A stretch of 10,427 nucleotides of DNA from an uncultured Burkholderiales bacterium. Its GTDB lineage: Bacteria; Pseudomonadota; Gammaproteobacteria; Burkholderiales; Burkholderiaceae_E. Shown in pieces: positions 1 to 7,080 of this stretch. The DNA lies in contig CAIKZV010000115.1 in NCBI GenBank assembly GCA_903831925.1, positions 1 through 10,427 on the forward strand, written 5' to 3'. Numbering within the stretch: position 1 is the stretch's first letter; each line of letters starts with the position of its first letter. The notes beneath the pieces are model-generated. The model searched no databases and was not told the origin of the DNA. It was given only the letters and a program-made list of their open reading frames with translations. The position numbers and the translations under genes are program-made.

Positions 1-2456
1 GCAATGTGGTAGCCCGAGATGGACACGGAGTAGAAGTTCTCCACCTGGTTCTGGGTGAACCACTCGGCGATGTCGGCCATCATCCGCAAGCTGAACTCGG
101 TCGAGAATATGCAGGTGTTCTGTCCCTGGTCTTCCTTGAGGATGTCGGCCTGCACCGTGCCGCGCACATTGGCCAGCGTGAAGGCGCGAATGTTCGCCGC
201 TTCCTCGGCGTTGGGTTCGCGATCGTGTTTGGCGCGAAAGGCGTCGATCTGCTGGTCGATCGCGGTGTTCATGAACATCGCCAGGATCGAGGGTGCCGGG
301 CCGTTGATCGTCATGCTGACGCTGGTCGCCGGGTTGCACAGATCGAAGCCCGAATAGAGCACCTTCATGTCTTCGAGCGTGGCGATCGACACACCCGAGT
401 TGCCGACCTTGCCGTAGATATCGGGGCGCAGATCGGGGTCATTGCCGTAGAGGGTCACGCTGTCAAACGCAGTGGAAAGCCGCTTGGCGGCCATGCCCTC
501 GGAGAGCAGCTTGAAGCGACGATTGGTGCGAAACGCGTCGCCCTCGCCGGCAAACATCCGGGTCGGGTCTTCGCCCTCGCGCTTGAAGGTAAACACACCG
601 GCGGTATAGGGGAAAGACCCCGGGACGTTTTCGAGCATCAGCCACTTGAGCAGCTCGCCGTGGTCTTCGTATTGCGGCAGCGCCACCTTGCGGATGCGGG
701 TGCCCGACAGCGAGGTGGTGGTGATCGCGGTGCGGATCTCGCGATCGCGCACGGTCACCACAAACTCGTCGCCGGCATAGGCCTCGCGCAGCGCCGGCCA
801 ATCGGACAGCAAGCGGCGGGCCGCGCCATCGAGCCCGGCTTCGCGCCGCTCGGCCAGTGCCACCACCGTGTCGCGCGCACCATGGCGCTGGGCATCATCG
901 TCATGCAGCATGCGCGCGGTTTCGCGCAGCTGCTGGATCTCGCGGGCCAGGCGCGCCTGGGCGCGGGCCCGCTGCTTGTAGCCGCGCACCGCGTCAGCAA
1001 TTTCGGCGAGATAGCGCACGCGGGCCGCCGGCACGATCACCGAATGATTGCTGGTATGGCGGTTTGCCACCCGCGCAAGTCGGCCACCGGTTTTGGCGGC
1101 AGCCGCCGCCTCATCGCCGCGACGCGCGCTGTCGCCCAGCGGCAGCGCCAGACCGAGCGCGACCAGCTTGGGCAGCATGCCCTGATAGAGCGCCGTCACG
1201 CCGTCATCGTTGAAGCGCGAGGCCTGCGTGCCGAAGACCGGCATCTGATCGGGCGCGGTGCTCCAGAGTTCGCGATTGCGCTGGTACTGCTTGCTGACAT
1301 CGCGCAGGGCATCGAGCGAGCCCTTGCGATCGAACTTGTTGATCGCCACGAAATCGGCGAAATCGAGCATGTCGATTTTTTCGAGCTGGCTGGCGGCACC
1401 GAACTCGGGGGTCATCACATAGAGCGTGGCATCGACCAGCGGCACGATGGCGGCGTCGCCCTGACCGATGCCCGAGGTCTCGACCACGATCAGATCAAAG
1501 CCCGAGACCTTGCAGGCGGCGATCACATCGGGCAACGCCTGGCTGATCTCGCTGCCGGCATCGCGGGTGGCCAGCGAGCGCATGAACACATTGGGATGAT
1601 CGATGGCATTCATGCGAATGCGATCGCCAAGCAGTGCCCCGCCCGACTTGCGTCGCGTGGGGTCGACCGAAATGATCGCGATGCGAAGTGCATCGTCCTG
1701 ATCAAGACGCAGGCGGCGCACCAGCTCGTCGGTCAGGCTCGACTTGCCGGCACCACCGGTGCCGGTGATGCCCAGCACAGGTGTGGCCACCCGATCGGCG
1801 CGCTGGCGCAGATCGGCGCGCATCGCAGCAAACGAAGCGGCGTCGAGCCCGCCCGCCGGCGTATCGTTTTCGAGTGCGGTGATGAGTTGAGCCAGCGAGC
1901 GGCGCGAGCGGGCGATGTCGGCACGCCCCGACGCATCACCCGCACCGGCACCCTGCGGCAGCACGATCGCATCGAGCGAGGCCGGCGCGTATGACGAGAG
2001 GTCGAGATCGCAGCGCGCGATCATGTCGCCGATCATGCCGGCCAGCCCGAGCTTTTGCCCGTCTTCCGGGGAGTAGATGCGGGTCACTCCATAGGCATGC
2101 AGCTCGCGGATCTCGGGGGGCACGATCACGCCGCCACCGCCACCGAACACCTTCACATGCCCTGCGCCATTGGCGCGCAGCAGGTCGATCATGTACTTGA
2201 AGTACTCGACATGACCGCCCTGGTACGACGACACCGCAATGCCCTGCACATCTTCCTGCAGCGCACAGTCGACCACCTCGCTCACCGAGCGGTTGTGACC
2301 CAGATGAATCACCTCGCAGCCCATGCTCTGCAGAATGCGCCGCATGATGTTGATCGACGCATCGTGGCCGTCGAAGAGCGAGGCCGCGGTGACGAACCGG
2401 ACCTTGTTCTTCATGCGATATTCAGCGAGTTTCTTGGCGTCTGACAGGTCGGTCAT
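1..2456 (-). CDS. icmF: Fused isobutyryl-CoA mutase IcmF (3' end cut by window)
   Basis: Adenosylcobalamin-dependent mutase interconverting isobutyryl-CoA and n-butyryl-CoA, with its GTPase chaperone fused in the middle. I translated 818 residues from ATG at 2456. The order is that of IcmF: an N-terminal B12-binding domain with DGHD at 29-32 (His31 as cobalt ligand) and a glycine run near 105-109; a MeaI-type G domain with P-loop GTGGAGKS at 232-239, the ETSGIGQGD segment near 326-334 and NKFD at 373-376; a linker; then the mutase barrel beginning near FPYTAGVF (Tyr617-Phe622) and continuing through MFAGEG to SGYHI, where the sequence leaves the window. Methylmalonyl-CoA mutase large subunits lack this N-terminal order. 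IcmF proteins are about 1,090 residues, so roughly 270 are missing. A GGAAG Shine-Dalgarno lies 6 nt before the ATG. The thiolase gene ends 46 bp upstream on the same strand, so co-transcription is likely. Confidence 0.95.
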   Translation of the reverse strand, partial: MTDLSDAKKLAEYRMKNKVRFVTAASLFDGHDASINIMRRILQSMGCEVIHLGHNRSVSEVVDCALQEDVQGIAVSSYQGGHVEYFKYMIDLLRANGAGHVKVFGGGGGVIVPPEIRELHAYGVTRIYSPEDGQKLGLAGMIGDMIARCDLDLSSYAPASLDAIVLPQGAGAGDASGRADIARSRRSLAQLITALENDTPAGGLDAASFAAMRADLRQRADRVATPVLGITGTGGAGKSSLTDELVRRLRLDQDDALRIAIISVDPTRRKSGGALLGDRIRMNAIDHPNVFMRSLATRDAGSEISQALPDVIAACKVSGFDLIVVETSGIGQGDAAIVPLVDATLYVMTPEFGAASQLEKIDMLDFADFVAINKFDRKGSLDALRDVSKQYQRNRELWSTAPDQMPVFGTQASRFNDDGVTALYQGMLPKLVALGLALPLGDSARRGDEAAAAAKTGGRLARVANRHTSNHSVIVPAARVRYLAEIADAVRGYKQRARAQARLAREIQQLRETARMLHDDDAQRHGARDTVVALAERREAGLDGAARRLLSDWPALREAYAGDEFVVTVRDREIRTAITTTSLSGTRIRKVALPQYEDHGELLKWLMLENVPGSFPYTAGVFTFKREGEDPTRMFAGEGDAFRTNRRFKLLSEGMAAKRLSTAFDSVTLYGNDPDLRPDIYGKVGNSGVSIATLEDMKVLYSGFDLCNPATSVSMTINGPAPSILAMFMNTAIDQQIDAFRAKHDREPNAEEAANIRAFTLANVRGTVQADILKEDQGQNTCIFSTEFSLRMMADIAEWFTQNQVENFYSVSISGYHI

Positions 2457-2502
2457 CGGGGTCTTCCGTGCTTCGGTAGTCGGGTTCGGGTCAGGCTGGG
2501 GT

Positions 2503-3681
2503 TTACAGGCGCTCGACGATGGTGACGTTGGCCAGTCCACCGCCTTCGCACATCGTCTGCAGGCCATAGCGCTTACCACGCTTGTGCAGGGCATGAATGA
2601 GCGTGGTCATGAGCTTGGCGCCCGAGCCGCCCAGCGGGTGGCCCAGCGCGATCGCGCCGCCGTTCACATTCAGACGCTCGCGATCGGCACCGGTGGCCTT
2701 GAGCCAGGCAAGCGGCACCGAGGCAAACGCCTCGTTGACCTCGAAGAGATCGATGTCGTCGATCTTCATGCCGGCCTTCTTGAGCGCACGTTCGGTCGCA
2801 GGCAGCGGTGCCTCGAGCATGATCACCGGATCGTGGCCGATCAGCGTCATGTGATGCACGCGAGCCAGCGGCGTCAGGCCCAGCGTTTTGAGGCCACGCT
2901 CGTTGACCACCAGCAGGCCGGCCGAGCCGTCGCAGATCTGGCTGGCGTTGGCTGCGGTGATCGCGCCGCCTTCCTGCAGGATCTTGACCGCCGAGATACC
3001 GGCCAGGCTGGCATCAAAGCGGATGCCTTCATCGACGGTATGCATCTCGGTCGTGACTGTACCGTCGGCCATGCGAACCGGCAGCGGAATGATCTCGTCG
3101 GCAAACGCACCTGACTTGGTTGCGGCAATCGCGCGCTGATGGCTCGAGAAGGCATATTCATCGAGCTGGTCCTTGGTCAGGCCATATTTCTTGACCATCA
3201 TCTCGGCGCCCAGGAACTGGCTGAAATCGGGGCCGGGATAACGATCGTGAATCGCCTGGCTCATATAGCTGCCCATGCCGTTCTTGGCGGGCAGCGAGCT
3301 CGGCATGCCCATCGGCACGCGGCTCATGCTCTCGACGCCGGCGGCAATCACGATGTCCATGGTGCCCGACATGACTGCCTGGGCCGCAAACTGCAGGGCC
3401 TGCTGCGACGAGCCGCACTGGCGGTCGACCGAGGTGCCCGGCACGCTCTCGGGCAGTTTGGAGGCCAGCACCGCGTTGCGGGCCACGTTGGCCGATTGCT
3501 CGCCGGCCTGGCCGACGCAACCCATGATGACGTCTTCGACCAGCGCCGGATCGATGCCGGTGCGGGCAATCAGTGCATCGAGAACCTGTGCGGCGAGGTC
3601 GGCCGGGTGCCAGCCCGACATGCGACCGCCCTTGCGACCGCCGGCAGTACGCGCAGCGGCAACGATGAATGCTTCAGCCAT
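2503..3681 (-). CDS. Thiolase (acetyl-CoA C-acyltransferase family)
   Basis: A 392-residue degradative/biosynthetic thiolase: it either condenses two acyl-CoAs or cleaves 3-ketoacyl-CoA with CoA in the cytosol. Length is normal. All catalytic positions are present and match the numbering of the well-studied Zoogloea enzyme: Cys89 in DRQCGSS (acyl-enzyme nucleophile), Asn316 in VNEAFA, His348 in GHPLGGSG and Cys378 in MCEGGG. The start ATG at 3681 is preceded 9 nt upstream by a strong GGAGGA ribosome site (plus-strand 3691-3696), which lies inside the end of the carbonic anhydrase gene. The first codons overlap that gene by 8 bp, indicating one mRNA and probable translational coupling. icmF follows after 46 bp. 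The chain length of the substrate cannot be read from the sequence; pairing with IcmF suggests short or branched acyl-CoAs (inference). Confidence 0.93.
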   Translation of the reverse strand: MAEAFIVAAARTAGGRKGGRMSGWHPADLAAQVLDALIARTGIDPALVEDVIMGCVGQAGEQSANVARNAVLASKLPESVPGTSVDRQCGSSQQALQFAAQAVMSGTMDIVIAAGVESMSRVPMGMPSSLPAKNGMGSYMSQAIHDRYPGPDFSQFLGAEMMVKKYGLTKDQLDEYAFSSHQRAIAATKSGAFADEIIPLPVRMADGTVTTEMHTVDEGIRFDASLAGISAVKILQEGGAITAANASQICDGSAGLLVVNERGLKTLGLTPLARVHHMTLIGHDPVIMLEAPLPATERALKKAGMKIDDIDLFEVNEAFASVPLAWLKATGADRERLNVNGGAIALGHPLGGSGAKLMTTLIHALHKRGKRYGLQTMCEGGGLANVTIVERL

Positions 3682-4405
3682 GGTCTTGTCTCCTCCAGAG
3701 TGAATCCTGCGGTTTTAGCATGAAAGTGGCCTGTTCGGGGCCAGACAGCGGCCCATGCCAGCGCTCGGCATTGTCGCGATTGATGAGCACGAAAGCGCGA
3801 TGCTCATCGCGGTAGGCGAGCACATCGCCCGAGCCGATATCAAACCACCAGCCGCTCAGCGTGAGCGTGCCGGCCTCGACCTGGTCACGCACCACCTGAT
3901 AGGTCATCAGGTGCTCGAGTTGCGCCAGCACATTGAGCTGCGAGAGCTGGTCATGCTCGCTCAGGCTGGGATCGAGCCGGTCGCCACTTGCCAGCCGTTC
4001 GGCCGCCGGGTGGGCATGATGCAGCCACTTCGCCAGATTGGGCGGCAGGCTGTCGGCCTTGCCCCCGAGCACCGCCTTCATCGCGCCGCACTCGGAGTGT
4101 CCGCAGACAACGATGTTGGGCACCTTCAGCACCGAGACCGCGTACTCGATCGCACTGGCCTCCGACAGGTCGCCTTCGGAGTGGCCCTGCGCATCGGCAG
4201 GCGGCATGAGATTGCCGACATTGCGCACGGTAAAGAGGTCGCCCGGTTCAGTCGAAACCATCAGATTCGGGACGACACGGCTGTCGGCGCAGGTGATGAA
4301 CAGGGCATCAGGCACCTGCTGGTAAGCCAGATCGCGGAAGCGCTGCGAGTAATCGGGCAGCTTCTGCTCACGGAATTCGACGATTCCCCGAATGAGTTTT
4401 TTCAT
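3674..4405 (-). CDS. Beta-class carbonic anhydrase
   Basis: A 243-residue zinc enzyme interconverting CO2 and bicarbonate in the cytosol. The beta-class signature is complete: Cys39, Asp41 and Arg43 in FITCADSRVVP, then His103 and Cys106 in GHSECGAMK, giving the Cys-His-Cys zinc site and the Asp-Arg dyad. The N-terminus (MKKLIRGIVEFR) and the EPGDLFTVRNVGNLMPP stretch resemble the CynT-like branch. The ATG at 4405 has no clear Shine-Dalgarno. Its TGA stop lies within the first codons of the thiolase gene (8-bp overlap), so the two are very probably co-translated. The product may supply bicarbonate to, or remove CO2 from, acyl-CoA carboxylation linked to the downstream genes. That role is inference, since no carboxylase is in the window. 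A divergent crotonase gene starts 153 bp away. Confidence 0.93.
   Translation of the reverse strand: MKKLIRGIVEFREQKLPDYSQRFRDLAYQQVPDALFITCADSRVVPNLMVSTEPGDLFTVRNVGNLMPPADAQGHSEGDLSEASAIEYAVSVLKVPNIVVCGHSECGAMKAVLGGKADSLPPNLAKWLHHAHPAAERLASGDRLDPSLSEHDQLSQLNVLAQLEHLMTYQVVRDQVEAGTLTLSGWWFDIGSGDVLAYRDEHRAFVLINRDNAERWHGPLSGPEQATFMLKPQDSLWRRQDHG
3691..3696 (-). promoter_or_regulatory. Ribosome binding site of the thiolase gene
   Basis: GGAGGA on the minus strand, 9 nt before the thiolase ATG and inside the last codons of the carbonic anhydrase gene. It is the strongest Shine-Dalgarno in the window and fixes the thiolase start. Confidence 0.75.
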
Positions 4406-4439
4406 GGCGGTGTGCGTTCTGGTTGGTCGGCGAAGGCTT

Positions 4440-4460
4440 GGCCGGCGACATCGGCCGGCC
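4440..4460 (-). repeat. 7-bp perfect inverted repeat in carbonic anhydrase leader
   Basis: GGCCGGC and GCCGGCC arms (4440-4446 and 4454-4460) flank a 7-nt spacer. The repeat lies 35 nt upstream of the carbonic anhydrase ATG and about 100 bp from the divergent crotonase start. It could fold as a hairpin in the leader RNA or act as a protein-binding dyad. There is no U-run, so it is not an intrinsic terminator. GC-rich arms can arise by chance in this genome. Confidence 0.4.
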
Positions 4461-4471
4461 GAGAGGCAGCG

Positions 4472-4480
4472 AGGTTAGCA
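4472..4480 (-). promoter_or_regulatory. Possible extended -10 element for the carbonic anhydrase operon
   Basis: The minus strand reads TGCTAACCT, an extended -10-like sequence about 67 nt upstream of the carbonic anhydrase ATG. The hexamer 17 bp upstream (TTCGAC) is a poor -35. This is the best candidate I could find in the 153-bp divergent gap; I saw no convincing promoter for the crotonase gene on the other strand. Confidence 0.25.
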
Positions 4481-4558
4481 TCAGGCCGACGACGGTCGAA
4501 GCCACCGGCATCGCCTCCGACATCGCAGCTCGGCGCGACTTTGCGGCATCATCTGCCG

Positions 4559-5314
4559 ATGGACGCCACCGACTCGCCCCCCCTCCTCGACATCGACGGC
4601 CCACGGGCCACCATTCGACTGAATCGCCCCTCGCAGCACCACCGCATCGACCCCGATGACGTGCCGGTGATGCAGGGCTATCTCGATCAGATCCTGGCCC
4701 GACCCGAAATCCGCGTGCTGGTGATCGCCTCCAACGGCTCGAAAAGTTTCAGCTCGGGCTATACGCTGCAGGCGATTCTCGAACGACTGCAGGAACGCGG
4801 CTTCGAGGCCTTTCTCGATCGGCTCGAGACCCTGCCGCTGCCCACGATCGCCGCGATTCATGGCGGCGTCTATGGCGGCGCAACCGACCTGGCCCTGTGC
4901 TGCGATCTGCGCATCGGCGTGACCGGCGGGCGCATGTTCATGCCTGCGGCAAAGTTCGGTCTGCACTATTACCCGGGCGGCATGCGCCGCTATGTCGAGC
5001 GGCTCGGTCTGACCGCCGCGAACCGGCTCTTTCTGACCGCCAGCACCATCGATTCGGACGAGATGCTGCGCATCGGTTTTCTCACCGAGCGGGTCGAGCC
5101 GGATGAGCTCAGTGCAGCCGTCGACCGGACGGTGGCCGATCTGGTCGCCACCGAACCTCTGGCATTGGCCGCGATGAAGCAGAGTCTGGCCGAGCTTGGC
5201 GCAGCGCGCGCCGCGGTGGCCCCGATCGAGTCACGCTATCTCGACTCGCTGGCCTCGCCGGCGCTTCGCGACCGCCTGAGCACGTCCCTCAATTCGCGCC
5301 GGGACCCGAAGTAG
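4559..5314 (+). CDS. Crotonase-family (enoyl-CoA hydratase/isomerase-like) protein
   Basis: A 251-residue crotonase-fold protein, slightly short for the family. Visible landmarks are the oxyanion-hole segment SFSSGYTLQ (63-71), the second glycine segment HGGVYGGATDLALCCD (101-116) and a FMPAAKFGLHYYPGG stretch (127-141). In classical enoyl-CoA hydratases the two catalytic glutamates sit in GGGxE and PE motifs. By my alignment the first is Asp110 and the second is Ala (about residue 130), so simple hydratase chemistry is doubtful; an isomerase, hydrolase or other crotonase activity is possible. The reading frame stays open upstream across the carbonic anhydrase gene, but that part is antisense. 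The ATG at 4559 is chosen because family-like sequence (LLDIDGPRATIRLNRP) begins just after it. No strong Shine-Dalgarno is visible. It is the only plus-strand gene and converges on paiB. Confidence 0.85.
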   Translation: MDATDSPPLLDIDGPRATIRLNRPSQHHRIDPDDVPVMQGYLDQILARPEIRVLVIASNGSKSFSSGYTLQAILERLQERGFEAFLDRLETLPLPTIAAIHGGVYGGATDLALCCDLRIGVTGGRMFMPAAKFGLHYYPGGMRRYVERLGLTAANRLFLTASTIDSDEMLRIGFLTERVEPDELSAAVDRTVADLVATEPLALAAMKQSLAELGAARAAVAPIESRYLDSLASPALRDRLSTSLNSRRDPK

Positions 5315-5345
5315 TCCGCCGCAGTGCGCTCACCCTGCCCTTCGC

Positions 5346-5960
5346 TCACTTTGCAGAGCGCATCGCCTCGGCCAGCGCGCTTGCACCCTGATTCGCGAGC
5401 ACGTCGGCCGCGTTGAGTCGATCGCGAGGCTCGCGGTTCTGACTCAACTTCGCCTTGCCTTCAAGCCGGGAAATTGAAATTTCAATCCCGACGATGGCCT
5501 TGAGCATGCCGTCGATGTATTCAGGGGCAGAATCGCCCATCTTCCAGGGCTTGGGCTCCGAGGCCTCGTGGGTGCGCGTCAGACGGCCCACCACGCCGCG
5601 CACGAACTTCTCCTGGTCCTGCACGGTCAGCCGTCCATGGGCATGCACCACTTCGTAATTCCAGGTGGGCACCTGCCGATGAAATTCGTGTTTGCTCGGA
5701 TACCAGTTGGGCGAGATGTAGCTTTCATTGCCCCGAAAAATCACCATCACCTGCGCGCCATCGCCGCATTCACGCCAGACCGGATTGGCACGCGCCACAT
5801 GAGCGATCAGCAGCCCTCGCGCCCGGTCGAGTTCAAAGGGAATGTGGTTGGCATCCAGGCCATTGGGCGATTGGGTCACCAGCACACCCAGCGGATGCGT
5901 TTCGATGATCCGGTAAAGGACGTCTGTGTCCTGGATTGCAAAGTGTTGTGGGATATACAT
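5346..5960 (-). CDS. paiB: PaiB-like FMN-binding negative transcriptional regulator family protein
   Basis: A 204-residue protein of the PaiB family, a flavin-reductase-like split-barrel fold annotated as FMN-binding negative regulator after Bacillus PaiB. Diagnostic pieces are the N-terminal MYIPQHF, the central YISPNWYPSK (81-90) and VPTWNYEVVHAHGR (97-110), which are family hallmarks. Length is typical. The start at 5960 is fixed by the conserved MYIP N-terminus; the frame is open further upstream, but only as a shadow of the DUF3429 gene. The ATG follows the DUF3429 stop by 8 nt without a clear Shine-Dalgarno, consistent with translational coupling as the last gene of the metX cluster. 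What it regulates or which substrate it acts on is unknown. Despite the family name, DNA binding is not evident in the sequence; an oxidoreductase or ligand-binding role is equally possible. Confidence 0.88.
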   Translation of the reverse strand: MYIPQHFAIQDTDVLYRIIETHPLGVLVTQSPNGLDANHIPFELDRARGLLIAHVARANPVWRECGDGAQVMVIFRGNESYISPNWYPSKHEFHRQVPTWNYEVVHAHGRLTVQDQEKFVRGVVGRLTRTHEASEPKPWKMGDSAPEYIDGMLKAIVGIEISISRLEGKAKLSQNREPRDRLNAADVLANQGASALAEAMRSAK

Positions 5961-5968
5961 GGTGCTGA

Positions 5969-6451
5969 TTATTTCGCGCCCGACAAGCGCACCGCCATCG
6001 CAATCCAGCTCGCGCCCACGCTGGCGAGCGCGCCGGTGCTCAGCACGATGCGAAGTGTCAGAAACCAGCGTGGCACCGGCGTGCCGCGATACAGGACCAG
6101 ATCGATGACCAGTGCTGCCAGCAGGCCGAAAAACAGCAGCGGCAGCGACATGTCGATCGGATAGAGCGTCACGATCCAGCAAAAGAGCGCCGGGGTCACG
6201 CCCCAGATCAATCGGGTTGCCGCAGGGGTATCGACGATCGACGGCGAGGCAAGGGTCACGCCCCAGTGAACCGCGCCGAGAAAGGTCAGGATTGCGGCGG
6301 CATAGTGAACCTGCGAGCGCAGCACCCCAACCAGTTCGACCGGCGGCGACAGCCAGGAAAAAAGCGCCTGCGTCACAAAGGGCAACAGGCCGGACAGGCC
6401 AAGGATCCAGGCAAAACGCTGCGTGGCAGGAATGGAGCGGGATTCGGGCAT
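5969..6451 (-). CDS. DUF3429 family integral membrane protein
   Basis: A 160-residue, very hydrophobic protein with about five predicted membrane spans by eye (roughly residues 13-34, 48-68, 81-98, 101-121 and 130-152). The FLGAVHWG motif at 57-64 and the overall pattern match the DUF3429 family of small proteobacterial inner-membrane proteins, whose function is not established. The start at 6451 is chosen because upstream in-frame sequence is Arg/Pro-rich and antisense-like, overlapping metW; the ATG lies 14 bp after the metW stop. paiB begins 8 nt after its TAA. It is therefore embedded in the metX-metW-DUF3429-paiB run and probably expressed from the metX promoter. Nothing in the sequence links it directly to methionine metabolism. 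Confidence 0.85.
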   Translation of the reverse strand: MPESRSIPATQRFAWILGLSGLLPFVTQALFSWLSPPVELVGVLRSQVHYAAAILTFLGAVHWGVTLASPSIVDTPAATRLIWGVTPALFCWIVTLYPIDMSLPLLFFGLLAALVIDLVLYRGTPVPRWFLTLRIVLSTGALASVGASWIAMAVRLSGAK

Positions 6452-6465
6452 GGGAAGGCGAAACC

Positions 6466-7080
6466 TCAGCGGCTGCGGAATCGATAGATCGCCTGCGTGC
6501 AGCGCAATCCGGGCAAAAAGTGGATCGGCTGACCGTTGGCCATATAGCCGCGGCGGGTGACGACCAGGCCGAGCTTGTCGAGCAGGTCCTCGAAGTCGAG
6601 CGGCGTGCTCAGATGCAGGTTGGGCGTGTCGTACCACTGATAGGGCATCTCGCGCGACATCGGCATGCGCCCGCGCAGGATCGACATCGCATGGGTCCAG
6701 TGACCGAAATTCGGAAACGACACGATGCCCTCGAGACCGACCTGGCTCATCTCGCGCAGCACGCGCTCGGTATGCTGGGTCGCCTGAATCGCCATCGACA
6801 GCACCACCACATCGAAACGGCTGCCGGCAAACATGTCGAGCCCGGCCTCGATGTTCTGCTGGATCACATCGACACCGCGATGCGCGCAGGCCAGCACCTG
6901 GGCGTCGTCAATTTCAACGCCGTAGCCACTGCAGCCCTTGGCATGCTGCAGGTGATCGAGCAGCACCCCGTCACCGCAACCCAGATCGAGCACACGCGAG
7001 CCGGGCGCGATCCAGTCGGCAATCGCAGCGAGATCGGGCCTCAGGCCGTGGCGATCGAGGGCAGCGTTAGTCAGATTCAT
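6466..7080 (-). CDS. metW: Methionine biosynthesis protein MetW
   Basis: A 204-residue class I methyltransferase-fold protein. The SAM-binding motif I is VLDLGCGDG (30-38), followed by the acidic GVEID (about 54-58). The mid-protein SFPNFGHW and PYQWYDTPNLHL segments are characteristic of MetW. MetW accompanies MetX in many proteobacteria and is needed, with it, for acylhomoserine formation in those studied; its exact chemistry is not settled. The ATG at 7080 overlaps the metX stop as ATGA, so the two are translationally coupled. The same frame is open far upstream inside metX, but that is a shadow. DUF3429 follows after 14 bp. Confidence 0.95.
   Translation of the reverse strand: MNLTNAALDRHGLRPDLAAIADWIAPGSRVLDLGCGDGVLLDHLQHAKGCSGYGVEIDDAQVLACAHRGVDVIQQNIEAGLDMFAGSRFDVVVLSMAIQATQHTERVLREMSQVGLEGIVSFPNFGHWTHAMSILRGRMPMSREMPYQWYDTPNLHLSTPLDFEDLLDKLGLVVTRRGYMANGQPIHFLPGLRCTQAIYRFRSR

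Noticed and set aside
6..1994. 662-codon open frame on the plus strand
   Set aside because: It lies wholly antisense to icmF, whose three domains are recognisable. The product is His/Arg/Gly-rich with no family features, a typical shadow frame of a GC-rich gene.
3755..4558. Upstream extension of the crotonase frame (519 codons in total)
   Set aside because: This part is antisense to carbonic anhydrase and shows no crotonase similarity; the family-like N-terminus begins after the ATG at 4559.
5325..5362. 7-bp inverted repeat (TGCGCTC/GAGCGCA) between the convergent crotonase and paiB genes, considered as a bidirectional terminator
   Set aside because: The loop is 24 nt, there is no T-run on either side, and one arm lies in the paiB coding sequence; the evidence is too weak to call a terminator.
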